A DNA stretch of 64,000 nucleotides from JBEBSD01 sp040394475 (GTDB lineage: Bacteria; Bacteroidota; Bacteroidia; Cytophagales; Spirosomataceae), in contig JBEBSD010000005.1 of NCBI GenBank assembly GCA_040394475.1, positions 1 through 64,000 on the forward strand, read 5' to 3'. Shown one piece after another: positions 19,701-26,928 of this stretch. The position numbers were made by a program, and so were the translations under genes. Numbering within the stretch: the stretch's first letter is position 1; every line of letters starts with the position of its first letter. The notes under the pieces were generated by a model that was given only the letters and a program-made list of their open reading frames with translations, made no database searches and was not told where the DNA came from.

Positions 19701-22700
19701 AAGGCATTGTCCCGGTGGTTGACAGCGATGATGTCGCTTGCATCAGCCCTCCGGTTGGGTTTGTAAGTGCCGGCTGCCACGAAAATGGAGTCGCCCACAC
19801 AGGAGGTATTGATCGCTTGCTGCAGATCGCCGTACGCTTGCACCCAGCTTGTACCATCGCCTGTACCTGCGGGTTTGACGAAAATAACCCTCCCGGGTGT
19901 AGTTTCTGATTCATAGATACCCAGATCGACAGGTCCGGATATCCGGGGTTTTCCGGCGAAGTCGGTTAAAGGGAGTAGCTGTGAAAAACCGGTAGTGTCG
20001 CCGTTGTTGACAACCGGCCAGCAAGCTTGTACACGGTAGTCTCCGCCGGTAAAGGGTGCCGTAGTGTGAAGCGGCGCATTCACAAATCCAGGGTCTTCCG
20101 TATAAACGGAGGGGCCGGTGGCGCCACTCTGCACGATCGAATTGGAGACGGTGCTCCCTCCGCCGATACCGGATTTATTCCCATAAATAATACAATTGCT
20201 GATCAGCTGCGTTTTACCATAATCGCGCTGGATGCCGCCGGCGCCTTCCCCGGCGTGGTTGCCGGCCAGTGTGGTATTCACAATGGTGGCGGTATTGTTG
20301 TTGCGGATACCGCCTCCGGGATTGGACGACCGGTTGCCGGATACCAGACAATTAACCACCTTAATATCGGAGTCGCTGGTATTATACAACCCACCGCCAC
20401 CCCCTGCTGTGGCCAGATTGCCGGCCACACGGCAAAGACTGATGACCGTAACGGCCCTAGAACGGTTATACAGCCCGCCGCCCTGCTGGGCCCGATTGCT
20501 GTAAATCTCAGATTTGGTGAGGGTTAACCGTTCGTTGCTTGGATAAATTCCGCCACCGTCCTGCACAGCGTCATTGCGTGAAAATACACACCCGGCCATG
20601 GATGAAATGCCATCGGCCAAGGTTGCCCCACCGCCATAATCCGCCCTGTTTTGGGTGATGACTGACGATTGAAGCATCACGGTAGACTGGCTGGAGTACA
20701 ATCCTCCCCCGAGGTTGGAAGCGTGACTGTTCTGTACGGTACAGTTTGCAAGGGTGAATACGGCCGATTCACAAATGATCCCCGCCCCGTTATTCCGATG
20801 AAGTGTTTTGCTGTTGATGGTAATGGCGTTTGTGTTATTGGCTCGTCCTCCGGTGATCGTAAAGCCATCCAGCAGGGCATCCGACACATTGGACACCACT
20901 ACCACATGATAGGCATTTTCTCCGTTGTTCAAATAGGTAACAATTCCGCTGCTGTTTACAGTTACCTGATCATTCCCGTTGAAATCGCCACTGAGAATGG
21001 TAGCATAGGCCGGGTTGGTCAGCTCTCTTTGAGCCGGAGAAGTCTCCGTGCCCCTGAAGCCGCCGTACAGTGCTACTCCGTTTTTGAGTACAAAGGCATT
21101 GTCGCGGTTACCGGGCGTAATTACACCGATATCGTTCGCTTTTCTACCAGGCCGGTAGGTGCCTGCAGCCACAAAAATCCTGCCTCCGCACGCCGAGGAA
21201 TTAATCATCGCCTGTAAATCGCCGGAGGCATCGGCCCAGGAGGTTCCGTTACCCCCGCTTCCCGCTTTCACGTATCGGGTCGTTCCGCCGCTCCCGGGAT
21301 TTCCCTGGTATTCATAGGCGCCTCTGTCGATAACCCCATTGGAACGGGGCTTGCCCGCGAGGTCGGTGGTAGGGAGCCCGGTGTCGGGAGTCGTGCCGGA
21401 ATTGACCGCAGGACTACAGGACTGAAGGGTATAGTCGCCGGATGAGAAAGGTGCGGCATTATACGTAGGGGTATCTGAAAACAACGGATCCGCAGAATTG
21501 TTGGCCATCCCGGCATACCCGTCCTGTACCGTGGAAAATACCACCTGCGTGTTGGTTGTTCCGCCGCTCAGGCCGGAATTATTTCCCCATACAATGCAAT
21601 TCTGAAGGGCAAGCCGGGCATAGCCGCTGTGCCGGTAGATGGCGCCGCCCGAAGCGGCGCGGTTGCCGGCAATGGTACAGTTATACAAATTGGCATTCGC
21701 CCCGTATTGGGTAGCATAATTTCCTTCGTCTTTGTAATAGGCAGCTAGTCGCAGTCCTCCGCCTTCGTCTCCGGAGCGGTTGCCGGTCACCCGGCAGTTG
21801 AGCATCGTTAATAAAACGCCATTGTCTTCATCGCTATAGGAATCGCTGTAAGCGTAAACCCCGCCGCCGTGTGAATCAAAGGCATGGTTGCCGGAGACAA
21901 CGGTATTGGAGATCGTAACCTTTCCGCTTTTCGCATAAATGCCGCCGCCCTGTTTGACGGCATTATTGCCGGCAGCGGTGATCGTATGGATGGCAATGGA
22001 ATGGAATTCTCCCGCGATGGTCCTGGCGGCAATTCCTCCTCCGTAGTCTGCCTTGTTTTGTGTAACAACGGAAGAGGAGATGCTGAAGCCATCGCTCCTG
22101 TAGAGATAGGCGCCGCCCCCGAAATTGGAAGCATGGCTGTCCCGGATGGTACAATGGCTGATCGTAAGGTTTTTTACACGTAGAGCGGAAAGGCCTGCAC
22201 CATTGTTACGGTGCAGGGATCGTCCGTTTACGGTAATGTCATTGGTGTTATTCGCGCGGCCACCGGCGATGGTAAAACCGTCGAGCACAACATCCGCTAT
22301 ATTGATGCCCACCACTACATGGTAGGCATTTTCCCCATTATTGACGTACCGGATGGTGCCGTCCGTTACCGTGACGACATCATCGCCGTTAAAATCGCCG
22401 CTCAGCACAGTGGTATTGGCCGTATTCGCTAAATTTCGTTGGGCAACCGTGGATTCCGTGCCCGCAAAATGGCCGTATACCTTTACCTTTTCGACCAGCA
22501 GAAACGTGTTGTCCCGGCCGGCATCCCCGCCGAAGTTATTATCGGCCGGACTGTATTTTGGTCGGTAAGTCCCTGCGGCCACCCAGATTTGGGAGATGGC
22601 GACCGATCCCCTTGCCACTGCCAGGGCGTCGGCTAGCTCGCCAAGGGCATTTCCCCAGCTGCTGCCGTTGCCTTTGGCCCCCTTTTTGACATAGAGTATG

Positions 22701-23905
22701 CCTTTGGCATCGGGGGCTGCCAACACTTTTTCGTAAGCTCCCATGTCGATAATGCCCCCGGTACCCTGGTTCTGCACCCGCAAACTGCCATCCAGGTCGA
22801 GACCGTTGACCAGGTTGCCACCGGCACTGGTATAGGAACTGTTGCTGCCGGTGTTGATCGCAGGACTGGCTGCCGCTACCCGGTAGTCGCCCTCGGTGGT
22901 GGGGGCAGAAGAAGGACCGACAGGTGTGGTAAACTGCGGGTTGGTGGTGTTGCCGTTGAGGTTGCCATTGGTGGTGACGGTATTCCCCTGGACCAGCGAA
23001 TACGTTATGACCGGTATGGAGCTGTTATTGGCAATGCCTCCGTTGTTCCCATGAATAATCGTATTGGTGACCACCGGATTGGAGGAAGAGTTCCGCATGG
23101 CGCCCCCGTTGTGGTTGTCATAGTTGCCGGAAAAGGTGCAGTTGATATATTTCGTGGCGGATCCGGCGGCATTGATGGCGCCGCCGCCATAGTTGGCATA
23201 GTTGCCGGAGAAAAGGCAGTCGATAAAGGTAGGAGAATTGGCTCTCACGTAGAGCCCCGCTCCGGCATCTTCGGCATAGTTAGCGGAAAGGATACAATTG
23301 CGCACGCTGACAGGGATTTGATTGTTCCAAATGACCAAACCACCTCCGGCGTCTCTTGGGATATTCTCTCCGTTATATGCCTTTGTATTGTTCCCGGTAG
23401 CGCGCCCCCAGGAAATACGCAGCCCGTCCAGGGCCACTGCCGCGCCATTGGCAATACCGGCAATCACCATCACATGGCAACTATTGTCGGTTGTCACCCC
23501 GATTTTACCAATATCTCCACTTAATAGCGTGGGATTAAGTGCGTAATCCCTCTCCCCGCCACCGGAAGGATAGCCGCCGTAAATACTTAATCCGCCTCTG
23601 GTAATCGTGAAAGAAGCGTCTCTGTCAGTCGCCGACTGGCTGCCGGTGGGGTAGTAGGTGCCTTTGGCAACATGGATACCGGTGATAGCAGTGTTTGCAT
23701 TGGCCGCTGTCAATGCCTCCGTGAGGGTTTTATAAGCGGTATTCCAGGCAGTGCCGTTTCCGGAGGTTGCCCGGCTGGCATCTACATAACGGATGGTCTG
23801 TCCGGGTGCACTGGTAAGCGAGAGCGCTGTCATCATCATGCCGGTGACAGCGCCGAAAAGAATGCTCCGGACCTGTTTGTTCCGGGGGGCAGAAAGCAAT
23901 TTCAT
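13769..23905 (-). CDS. Giant secreted seven-module beta-helix protein with T9SS sorting tail
   Basis: A 3378-residue protein with a signal peptide (basic start, then LFGAVTGMMMTALSLTSAPG). Seven modules of about 335-595 residues follow. Each opens with a strand like ILYVKKGAKGNGSSWG and then IWVAAGTYRPKYS; continues with a right-handed beta-helix rich in GGG(I/M)YN and LSGNxA turns; and closes with AINxGSN, a DLxGNPR segment and GxIDMGAYE. This is the pectate-lyase-like helix of choice-of-anchor Q proteins. The last 360 residues (about 14850 down) hold beta-sandwich domains ending in LLLYPNPASERVYL and KKRLVIAK, the type A T9SS sorting signal. It should be exported by T9SS and held at or released from the surface. 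No catalytic residues for polysaccharide cleavage can be assigned; adhesion or glycan binding is an inference. The strand opposite is open in places only because of the repeats. Confidence 0.92.
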   Translation of the reverse strand: MKLLSAPRNKQVRSILFGAVTGMMMTALSLTSAPGQTIRYVDASRATSGNGTAWNTAYKTLTEALTAANANTAITGIHVAKGTYYPTGSQSATDRDASFTITRGGLSIYGGYPSGGGERDYALNPTLLSGDIGKIGVTTDNSCHVMVIAGIANGAAVALDGLRISWGRATGNNTKAYNGENIPRDAGGGLVIWNNQIPVSVRNCILSANYAEDAGAGLYVRANSPTFIDCLFSGNYANYGGGAINAAGSATKYINCTFSGNYDNHNGGAMRNSSSNPVVTNTIIHGNNGGIANNSSIPVITYSLVQGNTVTTNGNLNGNTTNPQFTTPVGPSSAPTTEGDYRVAAASPAINTGSNSSYTSAGGNLVNGLDLDGSLRVQNQGTGGIIDMGAYEKVLAAPDAKGILYVKKGAKGNGSSWGNALGELADALAVARGSVAISQIWVAAGTYRPKYSPADNNFGGDAGRDNTFLLVEKVKVYGHFAGTESTVAQRNLANTANTTVLSGDFNGDDVVTVTDGTIRYVNNGENAYHVVVGINIADVVLDGFTIAGGRANNTNDITVNGRSLHRNNGAGLSALRVKNLTISHCTIRDSHASNFGGGAYLYRSDGFSISSSVVTQNKADYGGGIAARTIAGEFHSIAIHTITAAGNNAVKQGGGIYAKSGKVTISNTVVSGNHAFDSHGGGVYAYSDSYSDEDNGVLLTMLNCRVTGNRSGDEGGGLRLAAYYKDEGNYATQYGANANLYNCTIAGNRAASGGAIYRHSGYARLALQNCIVWGNNSGLSGGTTNTQVVFSTVQDGYAGMANNSADPLFSDTPTYNAAPFSSGDYTLQSCSPAVNSGTTPDTGLPTTDLAGKPRSNGVIDRGAYEYQGNPGSGGTTRYVKAGSGGNGTSWADASGDLQAMINSSACGGRIFVAAGTYRPGRKANDIGVITPGNRDNAFVLKNGVALYGGFRGTETSPAQRELTNPAYATILSGDFNGNDQVTVNSSGIVTYLNNGENAYHVVVVSNVSDALLDGFTITGGRANNTNAITINSKTLHRNNGAGIICESAVFTLANCTVQNSHASNLGGGLYSSQSTVMLQSSVITQNRADYGGGATLADGISSMAGCVFSRNDAVQDGGGIYPSNERLTLTKSEIYSNRAQQGGGLYNRSRAVTVISLCRVAGNLATAGGGGGLYNTSDSDIKVVNCLVSGNRSSNPGGGIRNNNTATIVNTTLAGNHAGEGAGGIQRDYGKTQLISNCIIYGNKSGIGGGSTVSNSIVQSGATGPSVYTEDPGFVNAPLHTTAPFTGGDYRVQACWPVVNNGDTTGFSQLLPLTDFAGKPRISGPVDLGIYESETTPGRVIFVKPAGTGDGTSWVQAYGDLQQAINTSCVGDSIFVAAGTYKPNRRADASDIIAVNHRDNAFLLRNHAKLYGGFAGTETSLSQRIANSTSILSGDFNGDDSVSGAGNSLSFSGNAENAYHVVLAVNAAHIVLDGFTIEGGNAGGSGTLAVNGVAIARDNAGGVYVESAENILIANCTIRYNRAANRGGGLSGYASSYRIENSAITHNQGNDGGGIGIRTSKTGILNTIVAHNRVRADGGGMYISGGTSDITLTETMLEFNSAGEDGGGMRVSEATVRWDGGGINNNRAEDGAGGGVFNTGDAHLYITDATISNNFAEDNGGGVWNGGNSTVVGSITSIETAAQLYLTRVLVSGNQSNDKGGGIYNFEPTGSVTCVLNHVRIVDNLARMGGGIANSGVSTGQSIKAACHVYNSVISRNVATHNGGGIYTEKSNQALLVNVTVTANQAATGGAIYNASDDCIGHRPGTCAIDASRAVVRNSILWGNTASSKAGIYEGAGSSYASILEYSLVQGYTSTANGNLNGNTANPHFTDSADGDYTLAPGSPCINVGNSSLLAGAGLLADRTDLSGNPRILNGIIDMGPYEYQEGGAAAAGVLYVRKGAAGDGSSWASAMGELSDALVLAKSNAAVTQIWVSAGTYMPKYSPADNNFGANAGRNNAFLLVNYVKVYGGFTGAETSPAQRNGIAGATILSGDLDCSGTLTNQDAFHVVVSVGNDNTALLDGFTITGGNANGGGDIRVNEQLIYQNRGGGMGNRNTSPVLTNLTFEGNSAVRGGGMHNLDNASPVIRNSIFSGNRATENGGAMCNNASGPVVINCTFSGNSATVTGGGMFNGSVSAPLISNTIIYGNSNGIINDQSAIVLRHSLVQEYRDTENGNINGSYAPMFTHSPSYTTAPFTGGNYRVASGSPAINSGSNAAYADAGGDLENDWDMAGNLRVYQYFSDGTIDLGAFEFNDSHPDTGGILYVKKGGTGNGSSWADPLGELADAFVAARYNRAVTQIWVAKGIYKPLYGAEGGKFGREAGRNNTFFMNGNLNVYGGFAGTENVLSERNRAANPTILSGDLDNSGTLTDNDAYHVMVTLGNEAAVIDGFTITGGNANGEGTITIDGELFYQGYGGGLYNVRSSPTLTHSTFSGNNGTQGGGMYNAASSPILVNCIFSGNTADLGGGMFNARSSPLPANCIFSGNKALSFGGGMYNYLALPTLTNCTISGNDSPTGGGMYNVVSNPRVYNSIIYHNSSGIENNLSDLYMDYSLLQGLTSPNDGNTNTDPLFVNAPSYETAPFTGGDYTLRSASPVINAGSNEAYTYEAGNPENARDMADNPRIYDAAAGGIIDMGAFEFQVHPIRYVRVNGNGNGTSWSMASGDLQAMINAPGVEQVWVASGTYYSTGTGFVLRNNVAVYGGFPAGGTPQMADRNRNAHPAILSGNNARRVFYNNFSPASPLTFSAVLDGFTLIEGSTSSNGGAMYNANASPTLANLLFVGNSAAQNGGAIYNAAAAPFITHCRFTGNSADGNGGAVCNASASTPLLTNCLFSGNTAANGGALFANNNSSYRAVNVTVAGNTATSGGGAAYHAGSNTLPQLHNAILYGNGTQIRDVSAAVTTVTYSLVEGGYQGEGNLDADPLFVDRITENYNLQSASPAINRGSNQVYTDTDADLENDVDLSGNPRVFGKGIIDMGAFEQLCQPGLSESVVSVTQVLSPGTNYLTAGCIAIAHITTEDGRLTGSGLEATSRRASSPLISDQNARFVRRHYQLSAANNPAQAGAIVTLFFTKEDFEAYNNAYGTEAGFKLPVDPEDPTDNLKIVQYHGNGDETGQPGTYTSGRSVLLPSAVIWNSGLQFWEVTFSVSGFSGFFISGQSESALPVTLTDFSATLEEQLVLLTWQTTREISVSHFEVEYSADGKDWQQLAQVNAVGDSELLTTYQHSDDAPIGPIAYYRLKIQDKDASFTYSPMRSVRIANSPDQRLLLYPNPASERVYLKTRGEIAEVLIWDVSGHLLSRSSYRPGVGISLKAYGAGIVWVEVRFENGLVQKKRLVIAK
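14850..23790 (-). repeat. Seven coding beta-helix modules
   Basis: Module openings, recognised by the YVxxGxxGNGTSW-type motif, lie near 23790, 22703, 21285, 19890, 18105, 17005 and 15855 (reading downward). Module lengths are therefore about 362, 473, 465, 595, 367, 383 and 335 residues. Modules 2, 5 and 6 share the GELADAL/GELSDAL opening; modules 3, 4 and 7 share GDLQAMIN/GDLQQAIN. This points to at least two rounds of module duplication. Confidence 0.85.
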
Positions 23906-24050
23906 AGAGGTCGGTGTTAAACTGCGGATGCAGTCCGCAAATTTCCGCAGAAAGACACCTTCACCGGTGGGAAAAAAAATTCAAAAAGTGGGAATTTTCG
24001 TGCATTTGAGGTGTTTGGGCGGTTAAACCAACCTTTTTCCTCCTGGGTTG

Positions 24051-24641
24051 TTACTGCGTAGTGACGATAAATGCGCCAAATGCAAGATTGTCGAAAGCCT
24101 TCAGCTCTTCAGCATCCCAGGCTTTAAAGGCGACCGACCGAACCGATGTTGTCGGCAAATCGTTTAAAACGGAATACCGGGAGGGCACAATCAACTGACC
24201 ATTCAGGAGCATCGGTATCCGGTATCCCCACAGTTTTAAAGGAAGTGTTTTATCCCGGTAGTTTCCAACAATAAAATCGTAAAAATGGGTAGTCTCGGAT
24301 TCAAACAGGTCAATACCTCTTAAAGGATATTTGAAGCCGGTAGTTTCTAACGCTTCGGGGTGGTTCATTACTAGTTTTCTGATAAGCATCAAGCTATCCG
24401 GAATGTCATTTGCGGTAGGCTTATCGGGCATAATAAGTCCGTCAACGATCAGATAATCAAATTTCTTATTATAGGAATTTCGGAGACCCGCCCCGAAGCG
24501 AGGGATATACTCACTCTCGACCCGGCTGTGCCTTGGATTGTCGTCCAGTACTATTTTATCGCCTTTAAGAAGAAGGCTATTTTGGCCATTCGCTTTGTAA
24601 ACGCCTAGTAATAAGATGAATATAATACAATGCTTCAGCAT
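24051..24641 (-). CDS. Secreted protein with a C-terminal stretch resembling a TonB receptor plug
   Basis: A 196-residue protein with signal peptide MLKHCIIFILLLGVYKANGQ. I do not recognise the family. The last 55 residues run LLNGQLIVPSRYSVLNDLP, SVRSVAFKAWDAEELKAF and FGAFIVTTQ. That is the same order as the plug domain of TonB-linked receptors, where VVDGIP, IESITVLKDASA and NGVILVTTK occur (compare the SusC at 26929). No barrel follows. It is divergent from the sigma factor gene 290 bp away, so it may belong to the same regulatory locus. The relation to plugs is an inference from pattern only. Confidence 0.55.
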   Translation of the reverse strand: MLKHCIIFILLLGVYKANGQNSLLLKGDKIVLDDNPRHSRVESEYIPRFGAGLRNSYNKKFDYLIVDGLIMPDKPTANDIPDSLMLIRKLVMNHPEALETTGFKYPLRGIDLFESETTHFYDFIVGNYRDKTLPLKLWGYRIPMLLNGQLIVPSRYSVLNDLPTTSVRSVAFKAWDAEELKAFDNLAFGAFIVTTQ

Positions 24642-24931
24642 AACGGGATCATTTACATACAGTTTTAAAAAGGGAAAAAAGCCGGTGGTGGTGATGCTGC
24701 AATTTATAGAATCTATTATTTAAAGCGTACAATATGGCAATATAATTATATTTATTTTTAAAAAAAGGACGCTATGCAATGGTAATCTACATAAGGCGGT
24801 TAATCCCGGCTATTAATAGTGATTTGATCCTGAAAATGCGAATTCCCTGTAGATACCAGTAGTTTTTGGGTTAATTGCTACTTTCCTAACTAATACTCTT
24901 TTTTGCTCGCAGACTGAACCGACCTTAATCC

Positions 24932-25522
24932 ATGCAAGGCACCACCCTTTTCTCGGAAGCCGAGTTGCTTCAACGAATGCAAACAGGTGATAAGACTGCC
25001 TTCAGGATTATTTATGACCGGTATTGGGAGCGTCTCTACAGCGCGGCAAGCCGCAAAGTGCTGCATCCTGAAAGTGCAGAGGAAATGGTGCAGGATGTCT
25101 TCGTCGATATTTGGGAGCGAAGAGAGATTCTGATTGTCGGGAATCTGGAGCGCTACCTTTTCCGGGCTGTTAAGCACAAAGTATTGGATTATGTACGCGC
25201 ACAGATCGTGAGACGGCACCATGAAGCGTTTATTTTGCAGGTTTCATCTGACTATACGGGCTCGGAGACGGAGGAGGAGGTCGCCTACCAGGAACTTAAA
25301 GCGGCATTTTATTCCGGATTAGAAGATCTTCCGGAAAAGACCCGGGAGATATTCCGCCTCAGCCGCGAAGAGCAGCTGTCGGTCCGGGAAATTTCCGGGA
25401 CACTACACATTCCGGAACGTACCGTTTCGTATCATATCGCACAAGCAGTAGCGGTCTTACGCGTGCACCTCAAGGATTTTATACTTTGCTTGTTAGGACT
25501 CCATACCACAATTTCCGGATAA
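24932..25522 (+). CDS. ECF RNA polymerase sigma factor (Bacteroidetes expansion family)
   Basis: A 196-residue sigma-70 family factor with only regions 2 and 4. Region 2 (about 28-95) contains FRIIYDRYWERLYSAA and the conserved AEEMVQDVFVDIWERR. Region 4 (about 135-190) contains LPEKTREIFRLSREEQLS followed by an HTH, VREISGTLHIPERTVSYHI. It should direct polymerase to the downstream SusC/SusD genes when its anti-sigma partner releases it. The FecR gene starts about 150 bp downstream on the same strand, the usual order for these cell-surface signalling systems. Confidence 0.92.
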   Translation: MQGTTLFSEAELLQRMQTGDKTAFRIIYDRYWERLYSAASRKVLHPESAEEMVQDVFVDIWERREILIVGNLERYLFRAVKHKVLDYVRAQIVRRHHEAFILQVSSDYTGSETEEEVAYQELKAAFYSGLEDLPEKTREIFRLSREEQLSVREISGTLHIPERTVSYHIAQAVAVLRVHLKDFILCLLGLHTTISG

Positions 25523-25674
25523 GGACTGTGGCGAGGGTGGTATGATAATTCGAAGAACTTATCCTCATTCCTGCTCCAGGAGTATAAATTTATCTATATT
25601 TTCTTAAACAAGTTGCCGGAATGCCGTGATAAACCGACTTGATTACGGCAGGCATTCCAGCTTTCGCAAATGAT

Positions 25675-26724
25675 ATGCATATAAAAGGATTTTTAAAGTT
25701 GATCAAAAAGTATCGGGAGGAAACATTACCGCCAGAAAAGAAAGAGGTGATGGATCGCTGGTATGACGTAATGGGACAGGTGCCGGAAGAGGTGGCCGAT
25801 AAAGACCAACTGAAAGAGAAAGTGTGGGAGGGTATTCTCTCAAAAGTAGATGAGGGCGTTTTGCATGACGACTACCCGGAAGGAAAGCGATGGTGGATGG
25901 CGGGTTATTGGCGAGTTGCAGCTGCGTGTGTCTTTTTAGTGGCGGGCGGGGTTTATTTTTTCGAAGGCAAAATAAGCCAGGGTTCAGCGACAGTGGCCTA
26001 TCCGGAAAAGGAAGGCTGGGTTCGTGTCAGCAATAGCACCCAGGCAACCAGGGAGGTGCTTTTAACAGATGGGAGCCGGATCGTGCTCGAACCGGGTAGT
26101 AGTCTGTACCATCCGGCAGCATTCCTGCCCGACAGCAGAACGGTCTATATGGAAGGAAATGTTTTTTTTGATGTTGCAAAAGACGCAAAAAGACCTTTCT
26201 TCGTCCGGTCGGGCGATGTGACGGTAAGCGTACTCGGCACGAGCTTTACCATTCGGGAAATAGGAGAGGCTTCGGCAACAGAGGTTGCGGTGCTGAGCGG
26301 TAAGGTGGTCGTAGAGAAGTCGCTGAGTAGGCAGGGGAAGAAAAACAGCCATTCGAAAGACAATAAAATCATACTGACTCCCAACAAAAAAGTTACTTTT
26401 TTCAGAGACAGCGATCACTACGTGACGGGGTTGGTAGATAAACCGGTGATGGTAGAGAAATCGGAGGAGTATGTGAAACCGAAAGCGTTTGATTTTGATG
26501 ATGTTCCGTTAGGCAAAATCCTCGAGAAACTTGAAAAAGCGTACGGGGTTTCTATTGCCGTTACCGACCAGTCGATATTGGAATGTCGGCTTACCGCTGA
26601 CTTGTCTTCTGACAACCTGTATGGAAAAATCGAAGTGATCAGTGCGATCCTGAACGCGAGGTACGAGATCGCGGGCAGCAGTATCCTGCTCTCGGATTGT
26701 GTATGTAATGTGCTTGACAACTAA
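25675..26724 (+). CDS. FecR family anti-sigma factor
   Basis: A 349-residue inner-membrane regulator. A short cytoplasmic part (about 1-85) would bind the sigma factor. One membrane segment follows (RVAAACVFLVAGGVYFF). The periplasmic FecR domain includes TQATREVLLTDGSRIVLEPGSSLYHP and GDVTVSVLGTSFTIRE. The C-terminal DUF4974 domain starts at FDFDDVPLGKILEKLEKAYG and resembles the STN domain it is thought to contact on the receptor. I chose ATG 25675; the longer frame opens with TTG at 25639 and adds 12 residues of no family likeness. In this family, ligand-bound SusC signals through FecR to the sigma factor. Confidence 0.9.
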   Translation: MHIKGFLKLIKKYREETLPPEKKEVMDRWYDVMGQVPEEVADKDQLKEKVWEGILSKVDEGVLHDDYPEGKRWWMAGYWRVAAACVFLVAGGVYFFEGKISQGSATVAYPEKEGWVRVSNSTQATREVLLTDGSRIVLEPGSSLYHPAAFLPDSRTVYMEGNVFFDVAKDAKRPFFVRSGDVTVSVLGTSFTIREIGEASATEVAVLSGKVVVEKSLSRQGKKNSHSKDNKIILTPNKKVTFFRDSDHYVTGLVDKPVMVEKSEEYVKPKAFDFDDVPLGKILEKLEKAYGVSIAVTDQSILECRLTADLSSDNLYGKIEVISAILNARYEIAGSSILLSDCVCNVLDN

Positions 26725-26800
26725 ACAAGCGATATCGTTAACTTTAAACGCTAACTTCTATGATGTAAATTGATTGACAGGACCAGTCACTATTTAAAAA

Positions 26801-26850
26801 CCCGGAGGTGATTCCAGCACCCCCGGGTCGGGTCTCCCCCGACATTTTTT
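26801..26850 (+). terminator. Two adjacent hairpins with a T-run in the fecR-susC gap
   Basis: The first hairpin pairs CCCGGAGGTG (26801-26810) with CACCCCCGGG (26818-26827), with one A-C mismatch in ten and a 7-base loop. The second pairs GTCGGG (26827-26832) with CCCGAC (26838-26843) and is followed by ATTTTTT. The pair lies 85 bases before the SusC start and could end the sigma/fecR transcript or attenuate read-through into susC. Confidence 0.6.
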
Positions 26851-26928
26851 GTCGTTTGATAAGCCATCTCGAGAAAGATGAACAGGGGACCTATTGTCAA
26901 ATCTTCCACGATCTAACAGGACAAATTA

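Noticed and set aside
24842..24931. A Bacteroidota promoter (TTTG and TAnnTTTG) before the sigma factor gene
   Set aside because: Only a partial match could be found (TTTG at 24865-24868 and a T-rich element near 24895), with no proper -7 box.
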